From Spisula solida (taxonomy: Eukaryota > Mollusca > Bivalvia > Venerida > Mactridae): a stretch of DNA of 64,000 nt. Each line of letters begins with the position of its first letter. Position 1 is the stretch's first letter. A program made the position numbers and the translations under genes. Under the pieces are notes generated by a model. The model was not told where the DNA came from, made no database searches, and saw only the letters and a program-made list of their open reading frames with translations. Positions 1-10,464 of this stretch are shown here, in pieces. The stretch lies in the NCBI GenBank assembly GCA_947247005.1, contig OX365945.1, forward strand, positions 12,964,501 through 13,028,500. Reading direction: 5' to 3'.

Positions 1-159
1 TTGTGATATGCATTCATGACATAACTATCTTAACGTTCCTTATGTATAAACCCCATGATAAATAGACCTTCAAAATGCATTAAAAGACATTTCACTTGCT
101 ATATTCTGTTTAAATCCGCAAATGTACAACCCCACTAAATTAGAAATTGTTGTTTTCCT

Positions 160-288
160 AAGGTATCACACCTTGGTCGAATGGAGCATTCAGGTTATTC
201 TTGCTCAGAGAAATTAAGCAGTGGCACAGACAAGGATAGGACCCGGGACATAGATCCCGAAGCGCTTGCCATACCTCTAGGCCACCGT
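160..288 (-). mobile_element. tRNA-derived SINE-like insertion
   Basis: On the minus strand a pol III A box (TGGCCTAGAGG, at 274-284) fits the consensus at every constrained position. It is followed about 30 bases later by a weaker B box (GGGTCCTATCC, 234-244). This is the spacing of a tRNA head. Arm R has no such sequence at the matching point (about 38,229, just after CATGAACG), so the SINE looks inserted after the duplication. The 3' end near 160 is not well defined because the neighbouring DNA also differs between arms. Confidence 0.6.
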
Positions 289-962
289 TCATGGAGAAGA
301 TGAAATAAAAGAAGCTTGTGCTAAGGCTGTACATATTGTCTTTGATTTAACTTTCCTTTTACGAATTGCGTGTATAATGCTTTAATACTGAAGTTGGTTA
401 GTCCATCAGTAGATCATGTTCGATTGATGAACGCAAACTATTTAGGCATTTAGTACATGTACGTTTGACCGGGGGTTAGTAATGCCCTTCAGAAAGCGTT
501 TAAGGTCAATGTCACATTGAGCTATGTACATAAATGGCCATTTGGTGGCATGTAGATCGTTGAATATGACCCCTTGTACTGCTGTTTTATTTAAATGTAT
601 ATGGTGTATACATGAACTTGACGTTACTTCGAAATTATAACCGGTATTATTGAGGCTGTAATGAAACTACTGTTGTCAGGAGAGTGATTATGATTGCACA
701 TCGTCTCATTATTTAGTCTTTTGAATATCAGGGACTTCTTATGTATACTAATTATGTGTTATAACGTGTCAGGTTTAATACATAACATTTTCATGATTGT
801 GTCCGTATGTACATTATGAAGAAGCTTGGAGGAGTGATTTACTCCATTATAACTAGTAATTTTAACAACAATTTCATTCAGAGAGTAATATAACTGTTTT
901 CCAGTTATTATATTTACTGACCTGTCTGTTTCATTTACAAAACTTCAGTGATCTACGGGAGT

Positions 963-2160
963 TTGTTCTTGCTCTCTGAATCAATGAGTAATTCCAAGTA
1001 TCATTTGATTGGATTAGATGCTAATTATGGAATTATCACTGTCGTGTCCAGGGTCCCGTGGCAGCATGCCAGAAGAGGGAGTGAGGGAAAGAAACTTATA
1101 GAAGTATAGTGGGGCTGCATAATTATCAGTGCTATTAGTTGCAATTTTCTGTACTAAGACACAATAATAAAGTCATATCTATACATGTACTGATGCCTGA
1201 AATAAAGTAATTCACGTCCTTCTGAAATAACATCAAAGTTGTTTGACAAGCACAGGTTTAATTTCCAATATAGAAACCATGATATATTTTGACGTTTATT
1301 AAGTTTGAACTTATGTTTAATATACTGAATTTGCACACTTAATTCAAAGTAATAAAGACATTGGTTTTATTGACATTGCTACATTATCCTGATTGGTCAT
1401 AATTGATTGCAAGATGGAAATACACAAACAGAACTACATCAATATGTATGTTTTGTGCCCAAGTGTTTAAAGGAATTAGTAATACTGTATTAAAGCTATA
1501 GTTGTTGCCCTTTGCTATAAATGTCAGTATTGCTCCACAAACATGTACTTATTGCCGTAGTCAATACCAGTAAGTTTCAATTGAATATCTTGTACGGTTT
1601 CTGAACAATGGTCAATGTTAACGTTTATAAGCGGAAAAGGGGGAGTAAATCAAAATTTACCACTGCTAGAGTTGTTGCCTTTTACTTCAGGTATGTGTAT
1701 TATAAGTATGACAATAAGTATAGCAAGTTTCATATGAATGTTTATAATGGTTTTGAGGTTACGAAGAAGATAAAACATAAAAATAGGAAATTTGAAATTG
1801 AACAAAGGGCAATAATTCTTCTAATATTGTAGCTATAGTTATGTAACTTGTCCTGAATTAGCGTACTGTTGTTGTGAGCTTATGTTTAAAGTTTGAAGTA
1901 AATATCTTGAACTGTTTAAAGTTATTAAGAAACGAAACTGGACATAGAGGAAAATTTGACAATTACAAAGGGCCATTAATTTACTAATATAGTAGCTAGA
2001 GTTATGTTACTTGCCATATAGTAGCGTGCTGTTGATGTGAGCTTATGTTTAAAGTTTGAAGTTAATATCTTTAATGATTTGCAAGTTATTCAGAAAAAAA
2101 TATGAAAACTGTGGACGGACGGACAGAATATAGGGCACCGCAAAACACTTTTTGCGTGGC
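963..2160 (+). mobile_element. Pearl/Helitron-like element with ~165-bp core repeats
   Basis: About 1.2 kb present in arm L and absent from arm R, where the flanks near 37,400 are joined. Its centre holds about four diverged tandem units, phased on AGCTATAGTT-like words near 1,494, 1,664, 1,832 and 1,993, spaced 162-170 bases. The last two units are clearest (AAAGGGC at 1,804 and 1,967, 163 apart). It then has a short GACGGACGGACAGA microsatellite and finishes in a hairpin (GCAAAACACTTTTTGC) a few bases from the insertion end. Central ~160-bp repeats plus a 3' hairpin match the bivalve pearl/mini-Helitron type. A canonical 3' CTRR end is not seen, so the class is an inference. The 74-codon open frame at 1,608-1,832 falls inside the repeats and is not a gene. 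Confidence 0.55.
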
Positions 2161-3059
2161 CTTAATAAAATGCTGATAAATACATAGGTAACTTGCGATT
2201 TTGAAAACTTAAGTCTAACATTTGAAGTTTTTTTAAGAATTGTGGCACTTGTTTACCAATCAACAGCTTATTCTGCAAGTGGACGCAAGCATGTACAAAG
2301 TAGACAGCAGATAAATATTGACAATAATGATATTGCTAGTGACTGTCTATTTATTAAATAATAGGATATCGCCCCTTGCTATTATGGTACATCCAACTGT
2401 AGATTGAGTGGAGAGCCTTTTAACGAAGTGGTTATATCCAAACCCTTAATAGACTCTTGTTTTCTTAACTTATGACCATTTATTGATGGCCATTAACATA
2501 ACAATGACTGGTTGTGATTGTAGAAGGGTACTTATGGGTGCCACATCACTGGAAATTAGGATATTTCATTCATGCAACGTTTGACTGGTTTTCATTCATT
2601 TCCGTGTTAGACAATTGTATTATGGGTGTCGTCATGAACTTGTTTCTTATCTAACATTTTTCGTGTCGCTCAGTGGAAGTTGTATGAATTGTCGATTATA
2701 TACAAAACGAGGTAATCAATTATTAACCTATTTTCCTACAGACTGTAACACCACACGTAGCTAACTAGGTTGCATTTAAGTGACAAGTCCGTTTAACAAA
2801 CACACACATTTTATTTTACAAGCATGAATACAACATCTTAACGTTCTTGGGTGGGATCTTACACCCATCCTCTCGCCCCATGTCTCACTACTTCACTCGC
2901 CTCTCATCTCCATTGTCATTCCAGTTTATTCTCCTTTAATTCCCTCGCTCATCGGGTATGCAGGGAGTTATATAGGGTTCAAGAGAAATTGGTTATATTC
3001 AAATCCATTTTATCTAAGAATTTTTACTGTATACATATTCTTTTCTTGGTTGGGTAGTG

Positions 3060-3377
3060 ATTTGTAACACAATGGGTTACAGAATCAGAGTTGAATTAAT
3101 CACAAACACAGGTGGCAATGACATTAGTTATACATACAGATCAAAGTACACTTCGTGCCTTTTTTCATGATATTTTAGATAAACTGATGAGAAATTCATT
3201 AGTGATCCGCTCTACTATCATAACAGTGATTTTGCAGATAAATGATGCTGCTTTGATCTAATCATTCTAACAGGACCGGTGCCTAGCAACTGTCCAGTTA
3301 ATTACTAGTGCAGGTGTCCGATACCTAATTAATATAACAATTAATATAACAGGTGCGTAACCCATTGTGTTACAAAT
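3060..3377. mobile_element. 318-bp TIR element (MITE-like)
   Basis: Perfect 21-bp terminal inverted repeats: ATTTGTAACACAATGGGTTA(C) at 3,060-3,080 and its reverse complement at 3,357-3,377. No coding sequence inside. It forms the right half of a ~640-bp stretch (2,742-3,378) that arm L has and arm R lacks: at about 36,795-36,810 R runs straight from the equivalent of CCTACAGA to CGAAAGGGGT. A second TGTAACAC word lies at the left edge of that stretch (about 2,743), so an older or larger related element may be present. No clean target duplication was found; superfamily unknown. Confidence 0.7.
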
Positions 3378-4935
3378 CGAAAGGGGTAATTAGGTCAACA
3401 AATGCGGCTGGTCGAACTGCGTTTGGTCGGACTAGTAGGTTCATGTGAAAACGCCTGCAGTTTTTGTCACAAGCGGCTAGTTATGAGATATATTACGGGA
3501 ATAAACTCATTGTGTAGCTTGCGTCTTTTATTGTTTTATTGGCACTGGTTCCGGGAATCTATTTTGGACGGGGGAAGGTATGCGTTGCACTCTTAAATGC
3601 ATCCACTACCATGATATTTTATGGATATAATTTCAAATTTATGTGGATATATAACATGAGACTGCTATAAAATGCAACCTGTAAATTTTTACTTTTTAGT
3701 ACTTGCGTTGCCCAAATCTCCACTGAGGCTTGTTAGACTGTATGATCTTCCTAAAAGTACTCCGATGACTTTTGGAGACTGTTTTATTAGTATAATCGTC
3801 GTACAAATGCGTTCCCTAGGTTTTAATATCGTTATACATGTATTTAAGTGTCATCCTCTGAAACGCCTTTACTCTCCTTTCCTTCTTGTTTTAAATGACA
3901 TGCTTTATTACATAATGACCCAATTGAAAGCACTAAAACAGTAATACGAGCTTTTTATTGGCGCGTAGGCTAGACAGTAGTTGGAAAACATCACATGTAA
4001 GAGGCAATTTTATGACGAAAAATGTTAAATTTAACATAAGTACAAATATTATGTTTCCGTGGTTACAGCTTAGTCTAAATAGTGTATAATTTCAGATTCC
4101 TCACTTCCGCCTTTATTAAGTAAAGTTTGAATAAATAGGCTCACGATAATAGTCATTGGGGAACTATTGTCCGAGCTTGAAATTAGATTTTCGATTTTTA
4201 CAATGCTAGTATTAATGAGATACTCAACAGTTTGATATTGTAGATCATTTACCTTATTTGATAAAAACATACATCAGATGAAGGTACCATAAACATGATC
4301 ATCATGGTCTGGAGAAATAATCCTGATTTTAACAGAATAATTATCGGAATTCCTTGATGAAGTCGTTACTCTATGACATTGGCTTCGGTCATATAGCTTT
4401 TTTCTTCGTATTGCTAGGCGATGGCGTAGGACAGAATGAGTTTGATTCCCATTATAGTGTCATTGTTTGTAGATGTACACACACGAGTGAATATTGTCTG
4501 CAAAGGTGATATGGTATATGACCTTTTTACATGTTGTAGGGAACTTACTCGATCTAACATGAGACAGCGTTAGAGTACATTTTGTACACGGTTACGCTGT
4601 CACATATGGACGAACATGTTGTTGATGTTATAAGACCCTATATTTAATCATCTATCCATCGTATCCTTTTTTCTGTGAATAATGTACCTACCGTTCGGAC
4701 ATTCTGTAACTGCCAACTCAATCAGGACAGGGGGTGATTGGTTACATCACAGTTTTACAAAGTTACTTAAAACGCTATTTACCTGATCAACATTTATAAC
4801 ACTGGTGTCGGTGAATGACCATTCTACTTTTATTTTAGACTAGGGTTTAGGTATTGTTGAGTTTGTAGGTTTGTAAATAATGTAACATTTGACATATAGA
4901 TATTACTTTTTGTTGTTCGCCTGATACGATGGTAG

Positions 4936-5145
4936 TAGTTCGCTTCTGGTCATGACTTCGCATAGTTCGCTTCTGGTCATGACTTCGCATAGTTCGCTTC
5001 TGGTCATGACTTCTCATAGTTCGCTTCTGGTCATTTCTTCGCAGATGTCGCTTTTGGCATGACTTCGCACAGTTCGCTTTTGGCATGACTTCTCTGGTTT
5101 CTGGTCATTCCTTTGCTCAGCGCGCTTCTAGTTATTACTTTGCGA
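4936..5145. repeat. 27-bp minisatellite, expanded in arm L only
   Basis: Four good 27-bp units (TAGTTCGCTTCTGGTCATGA plus CTTCGCA) start at 4,936, 4,963, 4,990 and 5,017, followed by three or four decayed 22-27-bp units. Because 27 is a multiple of 3, the minus strand stays open as a 79-codon frame (4,847-5,086) with a MRSHDQKRT repeat. I regard this as a by-product, not a gene. The matching part of arm R (about 33,420-33,480) has only one or two units in the reverse sense. Confidence 0.85.
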
Positions 5146-5910
5146 TCATGGTACAGCTCTTTTTTGTATCATGTCGTCTTTGGAGGACATGCTTTGATGT
5201 CTGCTAAAAGGCATTACATGTAGCTGCTTACTGAAATCATTATGTTGTGGTGATTTCAGACCATTTCCTGTTCAAGTTATAAGTTATTACCCATGACCAA
5301 TGTCCAAGGACTTAGAATCTATCTAAATTAGAAGGTAATATGATTTTATCAATTTTAAAAGTGATGAATGCCACAACTTAACTGTTATGATACAGACACT
5401 GCGGGATTTAGAAGTATAAAAAAAGCAAATTTCATGGAAATTTGGAATTTATTAAATCCAAGGTTGCTGCTAGTATTTCAACCAAGCTTATAAGCTGTCT
5501 ACCGTAGTTATAAGTCGGTATATGTGCTTTAATTTACTCCTCCTGAGGTTATGCTGCATCGATGGAAATATTCCTGAGATTAAATTTAATTATAGACACA
5601 AGTGGTGTTGAATGGAACTAATTCATTTATGACACATTTTAGAAGGTACTAGGTACACTTCCATCAATTTCTCTGGTTTTTATGATGTATGCGTCGGAGT
5701 TGGAGTAACTAATTAGTAACTAATGCTGTGTTATACTTGATTACCTTACATCTTTGCAAATGTCATTATAAATTAATAATTGATAATTCAAAACCGTTCC
5801 CATCCCCCAATTGACTATTGCTGCGCTACAAGCTAGTGCAAGATTTTCACATGTCTGTAAAAGAACATTGAGTACAATTTAGTGAATGATAATATTAGAG
5901 AGAGGGGGTG

Positions 5911-6215
5911 GGCAGGGCAGGGCAGGGCAGGGCAGGGCAGGGCAGGGCAGGGCAGGGCAGGGCAGGGCAGGGCAGGGCAGGGCAGGGCAGGGCAGGGCAG
6001 GGCAGGGCAGGGCAGGGCAGGGCAGGGCAGGGCAGGGCAGGGCAGGGCAGGGCAGGGCAGGGCAGGGCAGGGCAGGGCAGGGCAGGGCAGGGCAGGGCAG
6101 GGCAGGGCAGGGCAGGGCAGGGCAGGGCAGGGCAGGGCAGGGCAGGGCAGGGCAGGGCAGGGCAGGGCAGGGCAGGGCAGGGCAGGGCAGGGCAGGGCAG
6201 GGCAGGGCAGGGCAG
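5911..6215. repeat. Perfect (GGCAG)61 microsatellite, G-quadruplex motif
   Basis: 305 bases of uninterrupted GGCAG on the plus strand, preceded by a short G run (AGAGGGGGTG). The reading GGGCAGGGCAGGGCAGGG satisfies the simple G3-loop2 quadruplex rule all the way along; the other strand is a C-rich i-motif candidate. All frames stay open through it (Gly/Arg/Ala/Gln or Cys/Pro/Ala/Leu repeats of 100-130 codons); none is supported as a gene. Absent from arm R near 32,690. Confidence 0.97.
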
Positions 6216-8022
6216 CCATGGGTTAGCATGTTGGAATCTTGTACGTTCCCCGGGGTATTCAGGGTTTTGGGTTTTTGTTTAACTTAATAGCTGCTTTCAA
6301 TTTGGCGTCTCTTGGTTGAAATTATATTTCTCGTATTAATAATTGTTGGGATTGTATTATTTTGGTAAATTGTTTTATTCATAGAATTAATTTTGGAATT
6401 ACGTTCATAAAGTATTATGCATTCTGTTAGGGAGGTATTTTATTGTATGTTGAATTCTAAATTAACGATGGTTGTTGGTTAATTAAAATGTGTTTTACTA
6501 AGCTTGTACTTTTACTTTATTTTATTATTTTCAAAAACCACTCAATCGATCACGTATGGCTTTTGAAATAATGACTGATAGGGTTAAATTGATTCCACAT
6601 TTGATCTGTGAACAATTGAGATAAAACATAGTTGCTGAAACACAATGTATATTTACTAGAGAAAATCACTTGGTAACGTACGTCTTCAATGCATGTAAAA
6701 CGTTGAATACATTTATATATAGAAAAAGCTGTTTGAAATTATTTCTGCCAAATAAGTACGCGATTTGTGTACCAATTCACTTGATCACATGATAAAAGTG
6801 TCAACAAAATTTCTGTAAACGTGTAAAACTCTCTTACATTTTTTGATACGTGTGTCTTTAATGCATGGGAAAATGTTGAATATATAGCTGAGAAGGAATA
6901 TCAATGTTTGGAATCAGCACTACTTTTTCTGCCAATTAGTGCATGATATTTTTTGCCATTCAGATCATCTCGGCATCCATTTATACTATTTTGTTTTGCG
7001 TGTTGTCATTTGGTAACTATAGCCTTGATAAAATACTTATATTCAGCGCTTGTCGTGAATGTCAGAGGACATCCCCGGATGCATTGAAATGGCAGACAAT
7101 TCTGTTAAATAATCGCTATTTACCATTCCTCTCTGTTGCATTATTTTGTCACGTGTCGACATTTGATAAGTATATTTGAAACTTTTATAATTAAGAAGGG
7201 AATATTCTCTTATCGTAAATTGATAGAAAGGATCCGTACGACAAAATAACGTCAATTTGAATCATTAAATCCTTCAGAAAATTGCTGGTATATTTTGCTT
7301 TCCGACAATTGTCAGTATTTATCTCCATCCTGGAAGTGGAAGTACTTAGATTAAATAAGACAGAAGCATATCTTTGATTACTAACCGAAGTTTACGTATG
7401 ATTGTGTTTACGTCACAAGTAATCGGTGGAACCTATTTTGAAATCACAATAACTCTAGATACTGTATAATCTTCGACGTACGAACGCCAACAAACGATGA
7501 ACTTGCAAAAAAAGAAACTAAATCTGCTGGCTCTTGTATTACTCCGAATATGTACTATGTTTTACTTGTTGATGCAACATACTGTCTAAGCAGTTCAGTT
7601 TCATTTTTGATGTATTTATGAAGTTAACTATTTGGCTTGTACTTATTACTAAGTAAATGTGCCTATTCTTTCTTATATTTTTGTGATGGATACAAGTCAA
7701 TGTATCTGATGCATTCCTACATACAGCAAGAAACATGAACATGCTCCTAAATATTCCGAAATGGTAAATATAAAGGGATGTGTTTGTGTATTATCATTAA
7801 TTCGCACTGTTGGTGCATCAAATTTTAAAGTTACAATAAGTCACATGACCATCATTGGAGCGGTCAGGTAAGAACCAAGTTTAAGCAGTGATATGGGTCA
7901 ATGCACTTCTCGACAGTACACCGAGTATTAAGTTGATCAGTTAACTTAGCCAGTACTCCCGAGTTACCTTCGATGACTCCTTAACATGCTCCACCGCTAG
8001 CAGCAGACGCTTTATCTACATA

Positions 8023-8989
8023 CAGGGTGTATCAAAATACATGACCGCTTGTTGAAGTCATATTATTCGGAAATATCTTGCTTTACGTATCTGATTTATA
8101 TTTATGATCGCAAGGCATTCAAATCAATGTTGAAATTATCCAAAACGATGCATACGAAACGTAAGGTAAGCATTTTTAGTATCTACCCCAAATTCATCAA
8201 AAAACAGCATTTGACGTCGTTTGACGATTTTAATGATTTTTGCATAACTACGAGTTGGGTGTGATATTTCCAATTTCTCCACAAACTAATACTTTGAGTT
8301 TTGGTGTAGTTATATATCTTGAACATTATAATCACACTTTCAAATAGCATCAAAGAAATAAATATTGATGAATGGTTGGTAATTTCTTTGCGGATTTCAA
8401 TGAAATTAGTATCACCAAATTCGCTCTCCCAGACCGCGGCAGTGTTTGGTGCATTGCTAATTTATTTAGAACTAGGTTAAACTTTCAAGTCATATTATAT
8501 GATCCTATGTACTGTTGGAGCTTAGCTAGATGTTTTTGTTTTGATGCGTGTATTGTTTCCTTTAAGCATATGATATGTTAGAAATGCGTGAATATCAACT
8601 TTTAAATCCGATTTTGTTGATTTATGTCTTCCCTAAAGTGTGTTTCGTTTCATTTTCCATTCTTGCTCGCAAACACTCGTCCGTTTCTCGGGCAGTGTGA
8701 GCATAATATGGTACAACTTACTACATTTTATATTACTATTCTCTTAAATTTACTCGTGTTCCCGTACACTCATGTTTTTTGCCTCTCCGGGCATTTAAGA
8801 ACGTTCGTTTCCAATGACATTATTATAACGTACATGTCGTCATCAACTGTTCATGTATTGACACATGAAATAATTTACCAAATAATTCTTAAATTCATCT
8901 TTTAAATGAGACTCAGATTATCAATTTACGAATTAATTTGACACAGTTATAGCCCTTTTACAAGCGGACATGTATTTTGAGACACCCTG
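8023..8989. mobile_element. 967-bp TA-flanked DNA transposon (Tc1/mariner-like ends)
   Basis: Ends are inverted repeats of about 33 bp: CAGGGTGTATCAAAATACAT and onward at 8,023, and its complement ending at 8,989 (CAGGGTGTCTCAAAATACAT when reversed), about 29 of 34 bases matching. TA occurs directly outside both ends (8,021-8,022 and 8,990-8,991), the target duplication of IS630-Tc1-mariner elements. The interior is AT-rich, with frames of 71, 69 and 93 codons on the plus strand that I could not match to a transposase. It is either a non-autonomous element or a heavily decayed copy. Confidence 0.75.
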
Positions 8990-9078
8990 TATAAAAACAA
9001 TTACAACTGCCACATGTATACATGTTTATATGTGTAATTTATAAAAACACATTAAAAGATAATAACAAATAATGTAGC

Positions 9079-9392
9079 GCACAGACAATTAGAAGCCACA
9101 TAGAAGCGACGACTGCGCTTAGCCATCCACGCAACAGTCAGGCATAGAACGAACCATCCATATTCCCGAAAATGGATATTTCAAGTAGGACTATACACTC
9201 ACCCCGCAATGAATGACACACTGTGAACTCAGTGCATAATAAACTATAAAGGGAGGTTATTATGAATGGTTACTTCACTGAAATAAAATACGGGGAGACT
9301 TTTACAGCCGCCACACGGCACTTAACACCGGCTGTAGCGATAAGTAAATACTTAAGTGCACAGACAATACAGGCCACACAGAAACGACGAGC
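9079..9392. repeat. Pair of ~34-bp direct repeats 279 bp apart
   Basis: GCACAGACAATTAGAAGCCA at 9,079 and GCACAGACAATACAGGCCAC at 9,358, each continuing into a GAARCGACGA word, with AATAACAAAT lying just outside each copy. The 78-codon minus-strand frame at 9,270-9,506 spans the second copy and is unrecognised. This could be the remnant of an element with internal repeats; no terminal repeats or target duplication were found. Confidence 0.5.
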
Positions 9393-9760
9393 CGGGAAAA
9401 AATAACAAATCGGAGAGGAAAACAATGAAGCTAATGAAGCCCATTCTTGTTCGTCCCCCTTATCTACAGTAGCAAGTCGGAAACAAGGATACACAAAAAC
9501 AAACAATTATAGAACGTGCAGCTCAATGTGTTGCTAATGCGTCGTAACATTGATAAGTAATTCTGCTTGAAAGTTGGTTCTCAAGTTGTTTACTCGCTAG
9601 AAACATACCAAATGACATGCATAATAACAAGTTCCGCGATATTTTGCTTACAGTTTGATTGATGCAATCTTGTAAAGAATATTAGGAAGGCAATACAATA
9701 TCGTCATTTATTGTTTGATCATGGTGTCAACGCGATGTCGTTCGCATTTCCAGAAATATT

Positions 9761-10123
9761 AGAGAGGTTGCGACGCGAACGTGTACGACTACGTGTACGT
9801 GTAGCTACCCGTGCATGTATACGTGTGCGTTGCAATTCAATTTGCTTGCGAAACACAACGTGTGTGTGTTACATAACATGCCAGGTGTAGCATGATTTAT
9901 TTGTGAATCGATAATGAGGGTTTATATAACTTCAATAAAACTACGGGCGATGAATTATTGGGTTTCCCGTGCATACGAATACCTGTGTGACAAAGTACAC
10001 ACTATATTTTCGTCTGTTACACGTCGGTAACTTGTAGAAACTACACATACCTGGATGACGAAATACTCAAACGCAGTATTTACGTACACGTACACGTTAC
10101 ACGTTGACTTTCGCAACCTCTCT
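9761..10123. mobile_element. MITE copy 1 (AGAGAGGTTGCGA ends)
   Basis: Terminal inverted repeats AGAGAGGTTGCGA (9,761) and TCGCAACCTCTCT (ending 10,123), rich in ACGTGTACG words just inside both ends, with no coding sequence. If the first two and last two bases are taken as flank, the insertion is bordered by TA on both sides, which would fit a TA-targeting family. An internal TGAATCGATAAT word is shared with the neighbouring copy. Confidence 0.75.
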
Positions 10124-10153
10124 AAGATGGTAACGTCCTCACATTTACAATAC

Positions 10154-10464
10154 AGAGGTTGCGAAAACAACGTGTATGAGTCAATGTACTTACGACATGC
10201 AATTTAAATTAGCCAACGAAACAAAACGTGTGCGTGTTAAATCATGTGACAATTGAATCATGATTTATTCATGAATCGATAATTAGTGTGTATGTAAACC
10301 CACTGAGTACAGGGTGATACAATCGTATGTTTCCCGTGAATATAGTATTTTATTTTGGGTTTGTCACGCGTCTGTGACTCGTGGAAACAACACATATCGG
10401 ACGTAATACCCTAAAGTAGTATCCCCGTAGACGCACACGTTACACGTTCATCTCCACAACTTCT
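10154..10464. mobile_element. MITE copy 2, 30 bp from copy 1
   Basis: A diverged relative of the element just upstream, in the same orientation: it starts AGAGGTTGCGA, shares internal words (AACGTGTGNGTGTTA, CATGATTTATTNNTGAATCGA, TTTCCCGTG, GTGGAAAC), and ends ACACGTTCATCTCCACAACTTCTC. Its right terminus is more eroded. The pair could come from two insertions or from one tandem duplication that left a 30-bp spacer. Confidence 0.7.

Larger units (their letters stand above)
1..7920. repeat. Arm L of a large inverted segmental duplication
   Basis: This segment reappears reverse-complemented at about 28,170-39,130 and 45,000-45,060 (arm R), with many insertions and deletions on each side. Clear anchor pairs, L against reversed R: 60-20 against 39,110-39,140 and 45,025-45,060; 390-560 against 37,970-38,110; 780-950 against 37,420-37,720; 2,340-2,760 against 36,800-37,230; 3,400-4,280 against 35,830-36,780; 4,560-4,840 against 33,650-33,930; 5,640-5,890 against 32,690-32,950; 6,600-7,860 against 28,200-29,460. 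Some blocks look 85-90% identical by eye, others much less. No coding region is recognisable. L runs off the left edge of the window. Confidence 0.85.

Noticed and set aside
4847..5086. 79-codon frame with MRSHDQKRT repeats
   Set aside because: Created by the 27-bp minisatellite, which is expanded only in arm L; the counterpart in arm R does not encode it.
5833..6287. Several 100-130-codon frames through the GGCAG tract
   Set aside because: Any frame through an uninterrupted GGCAG array without stops is open; these are products of the microsatellite.
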